The notes beneath the pieces were generated by a model. The model did no database searches. It was not told where the DNA came from and saw only the letters and a program-made list of their open reading frames with translations. A stretch of 39,577 nt of DNA from Xanthomonas cannabis pv. cannabis (GTDB lineage Bacteria > Pseudomonadota > Gammaproteobacteria > Xanthomonadales > Xanthomonadaceae), in assembly GCF_000802365.1 (NCBI RefSeq), contig NZ_JSZE01000030.1, positions 1 through 39,577 of the forward strand, in the 5' to 3' direction. Of this stretch, positions 8,731 through 17,779 are shown piece after piece. Each line of letters opens with the position of its first letter. Within the stretch, counting starts at the first letter, position 1. Both the position numbers and the translations under genes were made by a program.

Positions 8731-9495
8731 ATGTCGACCACCACCACACCCATCACCGTGATCACCGGCGGCAGCCGCGGGCTGGGGCGCAATGCCGCGC
8801 TTGCGCTCGCTGCCGATGGCAACGACATCGTGCTGACCTACCGCAGCCAGGCCGACGAAGCCGCAGCGGTGGTGGCGCAGATTCAATCGTTGGGCTGGCG
8901 CGCGCACGCGTTGCAGCTGGATGTCGCCAAGGCCGATGACTTTGCTGGATTCGCCAGTCAGCTGAAGGCGGTGCTGACCGGGTGGGGGCGCATCCAGTTC
9001 GATGCGCTGGTCAACAACGCGGGCACCGGTCTGCATGCCGCCATCGCCGACACCACGCCGGCGCAGTTCGACGCGCTGGTCGACACCCATCTCAAGGGGC
9101 CGTACTTCCTGACCCAGGCATTGTTGCCACTGATCGCCGACGGTGGGCGCATCCTCAACGTCTCCAGCGGGCTGGCGCGCTTCGCGCTGCCGGGTTCCTC
9201 TGCCTACGCGATGATGAAAGGCGGGGTGGAAGTGTTTACCCGCTATCTCGCCAAGGAGCTGGGTGCACGCGGCATCCGTGCCAACACGTTGGCGCCGGGA
9301 GCGATCGAGACCGATTTCAACGGCGGCACGGTGCGCGACAACGCGCAGGTCAATGCGATGGTGGCTTCGTTCACCGCGTTGGGCCGGACGGGCCTGCCGG
9401 ACGATATCGGGCCGGTGGTGGCGGCCTTGCTGGCGCCGGGCACGGGCTGGATCAACGCGCAGCGCATCGAAGTGTCCGGCGGGATGCTGATCTGA
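8731..9495 (+). CDS. Short-chain dehydrogenase/reductase (SDR)
   Basis: Cytoplasmic NAD(P)-dependent oxidoreductase of 254 residues, the classical SDR size. The Rossmann glycine motif TGGSRGLG is at 12-19, the NNAG motif at 95-98, the catalytic Ser in NVSSG near 145, and the YxxxK pair at Tyr159/Lys163. The last residues (VSGGMLI) match the usual SDR end. An Arg in the glycine motif (SR) suggests NADPH use. ATG 8731 has a CAGGAG ribosome site 8 bases upstream. It is divergent from the LysR gene at 7662-8573 and most likely its target; LysR/SDR pairs of this kind often respond to reactive carbonyls or quinones, but the substrate here is unknown. Confidence 0.94.
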   Translation: MSTTTTPITVITGGSRGLGRNAALALAADGNDIVLTYRSQADEAAAVVAQIQSLGWRAHALQLDVAKADDFAGFASQLKAVLTGWGRIQFDALVNNAGTGLHAAIADTTPAQFDALVDTHLKGPYFLTQALLPLIADGGRILNVSSGLARFALPGSSAYAMMKGGVEVFTRYLAKELGARGIRANTLAPGAIETDFNGGTVRDNAQVNAMVASFTALGRTGLPDDIGPVVAALLAPGTGWINAQRIEVSGGMLI

Positions 9496-9604
9496 GGCGT
9501 CTGCGCAATGCGGCGATGTCGTTGGTCAGAACGCCATCGCCGCGTGCGGCAGGTCCAGCTGCGATGCCGCTGCACTCCGGTACGAGGGCGCAGCGTCAGG
9601 GGAA

Positions 9605-10306
9605 TCACTGCAGTGGCTGGTCGCCATGCAGGATGGGATAGGGATTGAGCACATCGCCTTTCCACCACTGCTTTTCCGGCCCCAGGCGGTGGATTTCGAA
9701 ATGCAGATGCGGCGCGGCCGGATTTGCGTTGCCGGTGCTGCCTACATAGCCGATGACCTGGCCACGCTGGATGGATTGCGTCTCTGCCAGCCCATCGGCA
9801 TAGCGTTCCAGATGGGCGTAGTAATAGCAGTACGTGCCACCCGGCGCGAACTGATACACGGTCAGACCACCACGTTCGCTGTTGAACAGCTTTTCCACTG
9901 TCCCGTCGGAGACCGCAAGTACAGGTGTGCCGGTCGGTGCCAGGATATCGATGGCGTCATGCACCCGGCCTTCGCTGCGCGCATCGGTGAAGGTGTCCTG
10001 CAACTGCTCGCGGCCGATGCCTTGCACCGGAATCAGCAGGCCGGAGACGGCCGCCGACGCATCGGCCGCGGGGGCTGAGGCGGCAGGTGCCGGGGCAGCG
10101 CTCATTGGCTCTGCCGCGGCCGGGACGGTGGGTGCGGGTGCAGGCGCAGCCGCCGACACAGCGGCGGTTGCCGTGGACGGCGCTGCAACGGCCGGTGCAG
10201 CGGTCGCTGGCGACGGCACCTGCGCCTCGGGTGCGCTGCGCTCCAGCCACCAATAGCCGCCTGCGCCGATCGCCAGGCCTGCGATCAAGATCATCAGCAG
10301 TTTCAT
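9605..10306 (-). CDS. Membrane-anchored M23/LytM-type peptidoglycan endopeptidase
   Basis: A 233-residue protein with one N-terminal membrane helix (2-20, no clear cleavage site), a 65-residue Ala/Pro-rich linker (about 25-88), and a C-terminal LytM domain. The zinc ligands of an active M23 enzyme are all visible: His116 and Asp120 in HDAID, His200 and His202 in HLHFE, plus His165 in YYAHLE. It should cut peptide cross-links in the cell wall from an inner-membrane anchor, the long flexible linker letting the catalytic domain reach across the periplasm. A ribosome site AGGAG overlaps the end of the L,D-transpeptidase gene, whose stop lies only 2 bases before this ATG, so the two are translationally coupled. 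What cannot be told is its preferred cross-link. Confidence 0.92.
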   Translation of the reverse strand: MKLLMILIAGLAIGAGGYWWLERSAPEAQVPSPATAAPAVAAPSTATAAVSAAAPAPAPTVPAAAEPMSAAPAPAASAPAADASAAVSGLLIPVQGIGREQLQDTFTDARSEGRVHDAIDILAPTGTPVLAVSDGTVEKLFNSERGGLTVYQFAPGGTYCYYYAHLERYADGLAETQSIQRGQVIGYVGSTGNANPAAPHLHFEIHRLGPEKQWWKGDVLNPYPILHGDQPLQ

Positions 10307-10308
10307 GC

Positions 10309-11316
10309 TTACTCCTGCATCACCACCGGCATGGACGGACCGACCACGCTGGCCAGATTGACCACATCCCAGTTGGTCAGGCGCACGCAGCCATGCGATT
10401 CGGTCTTGCCCACGTGGCCCGGTTCCGGCGTGCCATGCAGGCCGTAGTGCGGCTTGGACAGATCGATCCACACGCGCCCGACCGGGTTGTTCGGGCCTGC
10501 CGGCAACGTGGCTTTCTTATCGTCTTTCTTCGCGTCCCAGAACAACTTGGGGTTGTACTTGAACACCGGGTCGCGCGCGACGCCCAGCACCTTCCAGCGG
10601 CCGATCGGCAGCGGATCGTGCTTGCTGCCGGAAGACACCGGGAACTGTGCATACACCTTGCCGTCGGCATCGAACAGGCGCAGCGTCGATTCGGACTTGT
10701 CCACCACCAGCTTGGCCGGCTTGGCCAGGGGCGTGACGCCGTCGATGTTCGGCACCTGGATGACGCTGCCGGCCTTGCCCAGATCCACGCCGGGGTTGAG
10801 CTGGCGCAGCAGTTCCGGCGCGGCATGGAAACGTTCGCCCAGCGCCTCGTCCACCGATGCGTAGCCCAGCGCAGACAACGTGGCCTGCTCGGCCGGGCCT
10901 TTGGGAATCGGCTGGAAAGGGCCGGCCACGTCGGCGTCGGTCAGCGTGTACTGCACCAGCGCCGGCGTGCTGTCGGCCTGCAGCGCCTGCCAGGTGGCGT
11001 CATCCAGCTCGCCGGTCACTTTGATCTTGTGTGCAGCCTGAAAGCCGGACACCGCCCGCTTCTGGTTGGAGCCCCGTTCGCCATCGATCTGGCCCGGCGA
11101 AAAATGCGCGCGGTCTAGCAGCACCTGCGCATGCAGATCCGATCGCGGCCCGGTGTCCACCGGCTTGGCGGCGGGCGTCGCTGCCGGTGCCGGCGCAGCG
11201 GCCGCGGCAGGTTGCGGTGCCTGCGCCAGCGCAGGCAGCGACGCGCTCAGCGCCAGGGCAAGCAAGCAGGCACGAGCGAAGGAGCGTGATGGCATGTGCA
11301 GATCCAGGGGAGACAT
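10309..11316 (-). CDS. L,D-transpeptidase with peptidoglycan-binding domain
   Basis: Periplasmic enzyme of 335 residues. The signal peptide ends near ALAQA (about 32), an Ala/Pro linker follows, then a peptidoglycan_binding_1 domain (about 62-113), and a YkuD catalytic domain (about 200-335). The catalytic block is complete: His294 in LHGTPEP and SHGCVRL with Cys310 and Arg312. Such enzymes form 3-3 cross-links or attach proteins to meso-diaminopimelate. The start at 11316 (MSPLDLH) has an AAGG ribosome site eight bases upstream; an ATG seven codons later (11295) has none. It is the first gene of a two-gene unit with the M23 endopeptidase. A GGGAATG repeat array lies about 100 bases upstream. 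Confidence 0.94.
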   Translation of the reverse strand: MSPLDLHMPSRSFARACLLALALSASLPALAQAPQPAAAAAPAPAATPAAKPVDTGPRSDLHAQVLLDRAHFSPGQIDGERGSNQKRAVSGFQAAHKIKVTGELDDATWQALQADSTPALVQYTLTDADVAGPFQPIPKGPAEQATLSALGYASVDEALGERFHAAPELLRQLNPGVDLGKAGSVIQVPNIDGVTPLAKPAKLVVDKSESTLRLFDADGKVYAQFPVSSGSKHDPLPIGRWKVLGVARDPVFKYNPKLFWDAKKDDKKATLPAGPNNPVGRVWIDLSKPHYGLHGTPEPGHVGKTESHGCVRLTNWDVVNLASVVGPSMPVVMQE

Positions 11317-11417
11317 GCGCGCACCTTGCCGCAGCCGCCTGCGTCTTCTGCGTGAAATGGCTGCACCGGAACTGAGCGGTTGGGCAGGCGGTTTGGCTTC
11401 GACAGGGCATGGCGGGT

Positions 11418-11445
11418 GGGAATGGGGAATGGGGAATGGGGAATC
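11418..11445. repeat. Heptamer tandem array, four copies of GGGAAT(G/C)
   Basis: Three perfect GGGAATG units and a final GGGAATC unit lie end to end between the divergently placed L,D-transpeptidase start and the TonB-receptor stop. It is the same heptamer family as at 36647-36709 in the opposite orientation. Copy number is likely to vary between strains. Confidence 0.85.
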
Positions 11446-11580
11446 GTGAGAGCGGGGGATTGCGCCGGCGGATGCGTTGCAGGGAATCAGGCACGGTGGC
11501 GTATGGCCACCTGTGCTGTTCAAGAGCTACTGCTGCTTGGTATTGCGGCGCGCGCGTCAATGCGCGCGCCGCAATACCGC

Positions 11581-14295
11581 TCAGTAGGTGTAGCCCAGCG
11601 TCAGCATGTAGACGCGCCCGGTCTGCACATAGGCACCGTCGGCGCCGGGATCGTAGGCCATGTAGCGCCTGGACTTGCCCTGGGTCTCGTAGAAGGTGGC
11701 GGCGGTGAGCAGGTTCTTGGCCGACACGCCCACATCCACATGGTGCGGCAGGTGATAGGTGGCATTGAAGTCCAGCGACTTCACCGGCTGCAGGTAGTAG
11801 TTGAGCCGGTCGGTGGTCAGCCCCAGCAATTGCAGGCCGGTGTAGTTGTAGCTCAGGTCGGTGCGCAGGTGCGTGTCGTCGTAGAACAGGTCCAGGTTGT
11901 AAAGGCGTTCGGGCGCACGTGGGAGCCAGGTCTTTTCCGGCTGATCGCTGCGTCTGCTGTCTGCCTGGCTATGTTGCAGCGTGAGGTTGGCGGTGACGCC
12001 CAGGTTGCCCAAGATTCCCGGCAACTGCTGCAGCCGTTTGCTCGCTGCCAACTCAAGGCCGTAGAGCGTTGCGGTGCCGCCGTTCTGCGGCATGGTCACC
12101 GGCACGCCGTTTTCGAAGGTGGTACCGGTCGGCACCAGGCCGCCCAGCGTGTTGTCGTTGCTGGTGGCCGATTGCGAGGTATAGATGAAGCCGGAGATGC
12201 GCTTGTAGTAGGTGGATGCGCTGAGCACACCGCCGCTGTGGTCGTAGAACTCGGCAGACAGATCGGCATTGTCGGCCTTGCTTGGCTGCAGATCCGGATT
12301 GGGCTTGGAGATGCCGACCACCTGTTGCGTGTCGTCGATGGAATACACGGTTTGCCCGGAAATCAGGCCGAATGCCGGGCGGCTGAAACTGCGTCGGAAC
12401 GAGGCGCGGTACACGGTGAGATCGTCTGGGCGATAGTTGATGCTCACACCCGGCAGCCATTGCCCATAGGTGCTGCCGGTCCCGACAAAGCGGCCGGTGA
12501 CGCCATCGCCGCTGGACTGCCACGCATCGGCCGAGTAGCGGGTCAGTTCGTAACGCACGCCGGGCAGGATGCTCACCGAACCAAGATGCAAGGCGGCCAT
12601 CGCATAGCCGGCGTAGATCACCTCGGTGCTGGAGGTGGTGTTGGCGTTGTAGTCGTTGGCGGTGTAGCGGCCGGCGCCGTTCGGATCGTCGATGTATTTG
12701 TACGGCACGGCCTGGGCGCGCATCCAGCGGCGATCCAGCAGCTTGAACGGGCCGGCATAGTGGCCGTCGAATGCGTTGTAGGTCAGCCGCCCGGGGATCG
12801 CGCTCAGCGGCGGGCCGCCGGCGGTGGGAAATGCGTAATTGGGCCCGCCGAAATAGGGGCCGTTGGTGACGAACTTGCCGTCCTTGTGGAAGAACGGATG
12901 ATCGTACGCCTCCCGCGCCGAATGATCGGCCGACAGGCCCAGCTTGACGCTGTCCAGCACCGGGCCGTCGGTGCGATAGGTGATGTCGGTGTGCGCATTG
13001 GCGCGATTATCGTGGCTGCCGGCATCGTGGCCCTGCACCTTCCACAGCAATGACGAATCCAGGTCGTAGAAGAAGTCCGTCAAGGCCGGCGTGCTCGGGC
13101 CAATGCTCGGGTAGGTGGGGTCGCTGAGGTCGAAGGCGAAGCTGCCGGGGGTAAAGCCATACAGGCTGGCCGACACATAGTCCGGTCGATTGCGGGTGCC
13201 GCGACCGAACGAGCTGCCGTAGTCCAGGCGCAGTCGATCCAGGGTGGTCTGTCCGCCCAGCTGCAGCGTCGCCAGGGTCTCGTCGATGTCGTGGGTGTTG
13301 AAGTAGCCGCCGCGCACGGCGGTGGGCTGGGTGCGAATGGTCTCCAGGCGCGCGCTGGACTGATCCTGCTGGCCGGTGACGCCGTAGCTGCCATAGATGG
13401 CACGCGCATACAGCGCGCTGGTGTCGCCTTGCCAGTCCAGCGAGAGGCTGCCGCCGTAACGCTCGATCTGGCTGGTATAGAGGCTGTATTTGTAGCGGGT
13501 GCTGATCAACGGGCCGACGTTGCGCAGGTCGCTGGCGTCGGCAAGCGCCGGGTCGGCCGGAACGTATTTGCTGTTGGGCGCCGGGGCCTGCGCCATGTTG
13601 TTGTTCCTGCCGTAATACGCCGAGGCATACAGCCCGAACGCGTGCCCGTCGCCGAACATCCAGGCCAGCTCCTGCTGCACGGTGCCGCCGCCATCGGAAC
13701 CGCCCAGATGCGAGGCCGATGCATTGAGCTGGCCGCGCGCGGTGGTCCTGGCATAGAGATCCTGCGCGAAATCGAAGGCATTCGGCGTGCGCATGTCGAT
13801 GGCGCCGCCGATGGAATCGCCCGGCATATCGGGCGTGGGCGATTTGGACACCTGCACCGACTGGATGCCGAACGGCGCGAGCATGTTCAACGAGATCGCG
13901 CGCGTGGACGAGTCGGTTTCCGGCATGGCGAAGCCATTGAGCGTGTACGCGTTATAGCTGGCGTCCATGCCGCGGATGCTGACGTAGGCATTTTCGCCGG
14001 TGGTGGCCTGGCCCAGATGCATGTCGCTGTAGGCCGACAGGCCCGGCATGTGCGAGACCACATCGGCGATGCCACCGGAAGGAATCGCGTCGATCTGCTG
14101 CTTGCTCATCACGCTGTTGACGCTGTTGGACAGGCGCTGCTCATTCAGCGATCCCGGCGCCGCGGCGTGGGTGGCTTGCACGTTGACCGAATCCAACGTG
14201 GTGGTGGTCAGCTCTGCAGCGTGTGCAAACGCTGGTGCGGAAAGCACCACGGCAATGGCACAGCTCAGGCGATGGAAGGGACGGAAAGACTGCAT
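11581..14295 (-). CDS. Large TonB-dependent receptor (Xanthomonas/Caulobacter type)
   Basis: Outer-membrane receptor of 904 residues. The signal peptide ends near AHA (27), then comes a TonB-box-like TTTLDSVNV, the plug domain with SIRGMDASYNAYTLNG, VSKSPTPDMPGDSIGGAID and a C-terminal barrel ending GYTY. The plug features (the SP-TPDMPGDSIGG block) are those of the TIGR01782 class common in Xanthomonas and Caulobacter, which carry substrates other than classical siderophores. The start at 14295 directly precedes the signal peptide; the 26 in-frame residues upstream are not signal-like. No Fur-like box is visible upstream. The gene follows the PI-PLC-like gene on the same strand with 131 bases between them. 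The substrate might be a product of that enzyme, such as an inositol phosphate, but this is inference. Confidence 0.9.
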   Translation of the reverse strand: MQSFRPFHRLSCAIAVVLSAPAFAHAAELTTTTLDSVNVQATHAAAPGSLNEQRLSNSVNSVMSKQQIDAIPSGGIADVVSHMPGLSAYSDMHLGQATTGENAYVSIRGMDASYNAYTLNGFAMPETDSSTRAISLNMLAPFGIQSVQVSKSPTPDMPGDSIGGAIDMRTPNAFDFAQDLYARTTARGQLNASASHLGGSDGGGTVQQELAWMFGDGHAFGLYASAYYGRNNNMAQAPAPNSKYVPADPALADASDLRNVGPLISTRYKYSLYTSQIERYGGSLSLDWQGDTSALYARAIYGSYGVTGQQDQSSARLETIRTQPTAVRGGYFNTHDIDETLATLQLGGQTTLDRLRLDYGSSFGRGTRNRPDYVSASLYGFTPGSFAFDLSDPTYPSIGPSTPALTDFFYDLDSSLLWKVQGHDAGSHDNRANAHTDITYRTDGPVLDSVKLGLSADHSAREAYDHPFFHKDGKFVTNGPYFGGPNYAFPTAGGPPLSAIPGRLTYNAFDGHYAGPFKLLDRRWMRAQAVPYKYIDDPNGAGRYTANDYNANTTSSTEVIYAGYAMAALHLGSVSILPGVRYELTRYSADAWQSSGDGVTGRFVGTGSTYGQWLPGVSINYRPDDLTVYRASFRRSFSRPAFGLISGQTVYSIDDTQQVVGISKPNPDLQPSKADNADLSAEFYDHSGGVLSASTYYKRISGFIYTSQSATSNDNTLGGLVPTGTTFENGVPVTMPQNGGTATLYGLELAASKRLQQLPGILGNLGVTANLTLQHSQADSRRSDQPEKTWLPRAPERLYNLDLFYDDTHLRTDLSYNYTGLQLLGLTTDRLNYYLQPVKSLDFNATYHLPHHVDVGVSAKNLLTAATFYETQGKSRRYMAYDPGADGAYVQTGRVYMLTLGYTY

Positions 14296-14426
14296 GCTGA
14301 GGCCTCGCGGAAGTGGGAAGGAGTGCCCGCATCCGGTGAACGGGCGCGGGCTTAGATCGCCGACGCCTTCCATTGCGACAGGTCTGATGCGTGGGGCAGC
14401 TGGCGCGTCTATGCGCGGCGCTGCGC

Positions 14427-15602
14427 TCAGTGGCGCAGGTCGAGGCCGCTGCAGTGCACGCGCGGTCGCTGCGGATTACAGCGCGCCACCGCAGCGTGAT
14501 CGAAGCGCACCACGTAGCCGTTATCGGCCGGTTCATTGATCGGGAAATCGGTACTGAGCAATTGCGCGCCGCTGGCCAGCATGGCATCGCGCCGGGAGGT
14601 GTCGTTGCGCTGCGCTTCTTTCAGGTCGGCATCGGTACGCGTACGCACCAGATAGCCGGCCTTGACCAACTGCGCGATGTCATCGACGGGGCCGTCGTTG
14701 CGCTCGACAAATGCCGCATCGTCCTCGCCCGGTACCGCGTTGGTGAAACACACGCGGCCGCGCAGCGATGGATGGCCGGGCAGGTAGCTGGCGCCTGCAG
14801 CGCGTTGGTCGAGCAGAAACACCACTTTGCCGCGCGCTTGATCCAACGACGGCCAGCCATGCGCGAGCACGCCTGCATTGAGGGTACGCGCGCTGCCCCG
14901 CACCTGATCGGGGCTGATGTACTCACCGGGCTGGAACGCCGAGCGTAGTTCAGCATCCAGCGCATCCATCGCTTTTGTGTCGAACGGTCCGGGTTGCGTG
15001 GTGGGGAATGCCAGCGCTATCGGCGTCTGCTTGGTTTCCAGCAGGATGAAGATCGGCACATGACCCGGGTGCTGCTTCGACCAGGTGCGGATGTTCTGCA
15101 GGCAGGCAATCAACGGTTGGCAATTGCTGCGCTGGTCAAGATCCTGCACATGCATGACCTTGAAGCCCGGCGTCTCCATCACCCCGGCCGGCGCGCTTGC
15201 CGGTGCGGCCGATAGTCCGGCTTTGGCGATCTGCGCGACGATGGACGGGTGCGCATAGCGCCCGCCCTGTGCATCAGCGAAGACGTCCAGCTCGAGTTGG
15301 CGCACGCCAGCATCGAGTTGTTGCGTCAATGCGGGATGGCGGGAATCCAGTGCAGCAAACAGTGCCGGGTCCAGTTGCTTCAACACAGCCGCTTCGCTGG
15401 GTGCAAAGCCGGCATGGTAGCTGTTGTGGCTGCCGATGTACTGCAGATCGGTGAGACGCGGCGCAGCTTGCGCGGGAACATTGCTCAGCACCAGCGCGGT
15501 GAAGCAGACGATACGCGTGGTGGCTCTTTGCTTCGCGCGCACCAGCTTCGGTTTGCGGGTGATGCCTGACGTGACAGCAGTAAAAGCGCCAAAAAGATGC
15601 AT
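14427..15602 (-). CDS. Secreted Ca2+-dependent PI-PLC-like phosphodiesterase
   Basis: A protein of about 391 residues that has a hydrophobic export signal ending near VPAQA (46) and a TIM-barrel phosphodiesterase domain. Visible are GSHNSYH with the first catalytic His (59), the metal site LELDVF (Glu104, Asp106), and the second catalytic His in MHVQDLD (151). This is the pattern of the Ca2+-dependent phosphoinositide phospholipase C family (PI-PLCc, PF16670-like) found in many bacteria. It would cleave glycerophospho-linked polar head groups such as inositol phosphate outside the inner membrane. The start is uncertain: ATG at 15602 gives a long basic leader before the signal, while GTG at 15542 would give a compact signal peptide; neither has a good ribosome site. 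It is immediately upstream of the large TonB receptor. Confidence 0.85.
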   Translation of the reverse strand: MHLFGAFTAVTSGITRKPKLVRAKQRATTRIVCFTALVLSNVPAQAAPRLTDLQYIGSHNSYHAGFAPSEAAVLKQLDPALFAALDSRHPALTQQLDAGVRQLELDVFADAQGGRYAHPSIVAQIAKAGLSAAPASAPAGVMETPGFKVMHVQDLDQRSNCQPLIACLQNIRTWSKQHPGHVPIFILLETKQTPIALAFPTTQPGPFDTKAMDALDAELRSAFQPGEYISPDQVRGSARTLNAGVLAHGWPSLDQARGKVVFLLDQRAAGASYLPGHPSLRGRVCFTNAVPGEDDAAFVERNDGPVDDIAQLVKAGYLVRTRTDADLKEAQRNDTSRRDAMLASGAQLLSTDFPINEPADNGYVVRFDHAAVARCNPQRPRVHCSGLDLRH

Positions 15603-15737
15603 GCAGCACAGCCGGAAAGCGACGAGGTCGCCATCATCGCGGCCCAGCTTGACGCATATCTTTCCGCAGTGTGTCCGTGATGAGTCAGGTCTTGCTGCAA
15701 TCGGTTCGTGTCGTTTGCAACATCGTGGCACTGTTTC

Positions 15738-17696
15738 TCATGACGGGGCGGTCTGTTGCAGCGCATAGGTCAGCAACCGCGCCTGCACGCGGTCGCCCAG
15801 GCTGCGTGGCGCACGCAGCGCCATGCGTTGCAGGCAGGCAATATCATTCGCATCCGACGCTTTGCGTGCGAGCAGTGCGCGGCACACCGTGGCGATTTTT
15901 CCGCCGGTGCCAGCTGTTGCGCGTTTGAGCCAGCTCAATGCACGCAGCAGACGTTGCTCGATCTCGGTGAAGTCGCTGCCGAGCGGGTAATCGGGTAGGC
16001 TGCCGTCGCGTCGAAACGGCGCCAGCGCCTGTTCCAGTGCCTGTGGCGTGTTGCGTTGCGCACGCGCCGGCAGCACCGGGTCGGTGCGCAGCTTGCGCGA
16101 CTGTTTCGCCTGGGCAAGCAGGGCGTCCTGGAAGCGCGCATCGCAGATGGCGGCCATTTCCACTACGCAGTCCTGATCGGTCTTGTGGCGCAGATCGGCG
16201 ATGCCGTATTCGGTGATGTAGACATCGCGCAGGTGGCGCGGGATGGTGGTGTGGCCGTAATTCCAGCGCACATTGCTGTCCACATGTGCGCCGGTCTCGC
16301 GGGTGGCACGCAGCATCAACGTACTGCGTGCCTGCGGCAAGGCATGCGCCATCGCCACGAAGTTGTACTGCCCGCCCACGCCGGAGACTACGCGTCCATC
16401 GTCCAGGCCGTCGGACACCGCCGCGCCCAGCGCGGTGGCCATCATGCAGGAATTGAAGAAGCGCGCATCGTGGCGCTGCAAGCGCTCCAGCGCTTCATTG
16501 CCGCCGTAGAGCTGGTTGATCTGGCTGATGCGGCGCATGCCGATGGCAGCGCGCGTGGCGGGCGGAAGGTCGCGCAGCCATTGATAGAAGTCCGGCGAAC
16601 CAAGATAGAACGCGCCATGCAGGAACTCGCCCTCCTGCGCCAGCCGCGCGTGGTCGGCAGCGTCGGCGCGGCCGTCGGCCATGCGCTGCATCAGCGCTAG
16701 ATCGTCGTGCACCTTGCGGCGGATCACACCACTGTCCACCAGTTGCTTGAAGCCTTCGTTGAGCATTTCGCTGCAGCCGTACAGGCCGACCTCAAACGGC
16801 GCCAGGCCACCGCTGGCGCGTACGGCAGGGTGTTGTTCCAGATCCGGGTCCAGCGCCTGCAGCACACGCCGATAGGTGGCGTTGTCGGTATGCCGCAGGA
16901 CCAGCGCATGGCTCAGCGCGTCGGCCAGGGTGCCGATGCCGATCTGCAGCGTGCCGCCATCGCGTACCAGCGTGCTCGCATACAGGCCGATGGCGTAATC
17001 GACACTGGTGACCGGCTGCCGCGGCAGTCCGAACAGCCGCGGCGACGGGCCGGGCAGGTCGATGACCAGGTCGAAGAACGCCGCATCCACCGCCGCCGTG
17101 CCGCCGATCCACGGCAGCTGCGGGTCCACTTCGGCCACCAGCAATGGACGCGGCAGGCCCAGCGCCTGCACCGCGTCCAGGGTGTCCTGGGTGATGTCGT
17201 TGTTGCACGACAACGACAGCCGCGCGCCGCCGGGTTCGCGTGCGACCTTCTGCACGATCAGGTTCGGCGCACGCTGTGCCACTGCCGCGGCGGCGTGGGT
17301 GTAATTGAGGCTGGTGTAGTCGGCCTGGGCCTGGCTGGAATGCAGCAACCCGCCGGACTGCATGTAGAACTCTTCCACCTGCACATGCGCGGGCAAGGCG
17401 TCGCGCAGCATCGCGTCCACATACGCCAGACGCGGGAACTCCTCGCCGAAGTGACGCGCAATGAACGGTGCCGCAAAACGGCCCTCCAGCCCTGCGCCTG
17501 GCCTGGGCGGGTTGAGCGAGAGCGCGGTGTACAGCGCCAGCGGCCGTGACGGGGTGTCCTTGAGTTGCGCGTACAGCGCGTTCAACAACCGGTGCGGTTT
17601 GCCGATGCCCAGGGGCGCGCCCACCCGGAGCGGGCCATCGATGCGCTGCAGGATCCGCTCGACGGCGGTGGACAGGCTGGTGAGGTGTTCGGTCAT
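15738..17696 (-). CDS. Acetyl-CoA hydrolase/transferase family protein
   Basis: Cytoplasmic CoA-transferase-like enzyme of 652 residues. It has a two-lobed CoA-transferase fold, with GTLQIGIGTLADAL in the first lobe, GVGGQYNFVAMAHAL (the glycine loop) and ITEYGIADLRHKTDQD (active-site Glu region) in the second. Typical members are about 500-550 residues; the excess here lies in the last 110 residues, a basic, Ala/Leu-rich helical tail (FRRDGSLPDYPLGSDFT and after) and in the N-terminal lobe. It probably shuttles CoA between acetate or other short acyl groups. ATG 17696 is used because the open frame upstream is not protein-like. It is divergent from the BlaI-type repressor, with 137 bases between starts, so it could also be a target of that repressor. 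Confidence 0.9.
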   Translation of the reverse strand: MTEHLTSLSTAVERILQRIDGPLRVGAPLGIGKPHRLLNALYAQLKDTPSRPLALYTALSLNPPRPGAGLEGRFAAPFIARHFGEEFPRLAYVDAMLRDALPAHVQVEEFYMQSGGLLHSSQAQADYTSLNYTHAAAAVAQRAPNLIVQKVAREPGGARLSLSCNNDITQDTLDAVQALGLPRPLLVAEVDPQLPWIGGTAAVDAAFFDLVIDLPGPSPRLFGLPRQPVTSVDYAIGLYASTLVRDGGTLQIGIGTLADALSHALVLRHTDNATYRRVLQALDPDLEQHPAVRASGGLAPFEVGLYGCSEMLNEGFKQLVDSGVIRRKVHDDLALMQRMADGRADAADHARLAQEGEFLHGAFYLGSPDFYQWLRDLPPATRAAIGMRRISQINQLYGGNEALERLQRHDARFFNSCMMATALGAAVSDGLDDGRVVSGVGGQYNFVAMAHALPQARSTLMLRATRETGAHVDSNVRWNYGHTTIPRHLRDVYITEYGIADLRHKTDQDCVVEMAAICDARFQDALLAQAKQSRKLRTDPVLPARAQRNTPQALEQALAPFRRDGSLPDYPLGSDFTEIEQRLLRALSWLKRATAGTGGKIATVCRALLARKASDANDIACLQRMALRAPRSLGDRVQARLLTYALQQTAPS

Positions 17697-17779
17697 CGGT
17701 GCAGGGTAGCCGAGCCGATGGGAGAGCGCGTGTTGCAGAGCCGGCGCGACAACCGCACGCGATGGGCCTGGGTCAGCGC

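Noticed and set aside
11380-13053. Plus-strand open frame of 557 codons over the large TonB receptor
   Set aside because: It is antisense to the receptor barrel, begins in the heptamer array, and has low-complexity Val/Gly/Ala composition.
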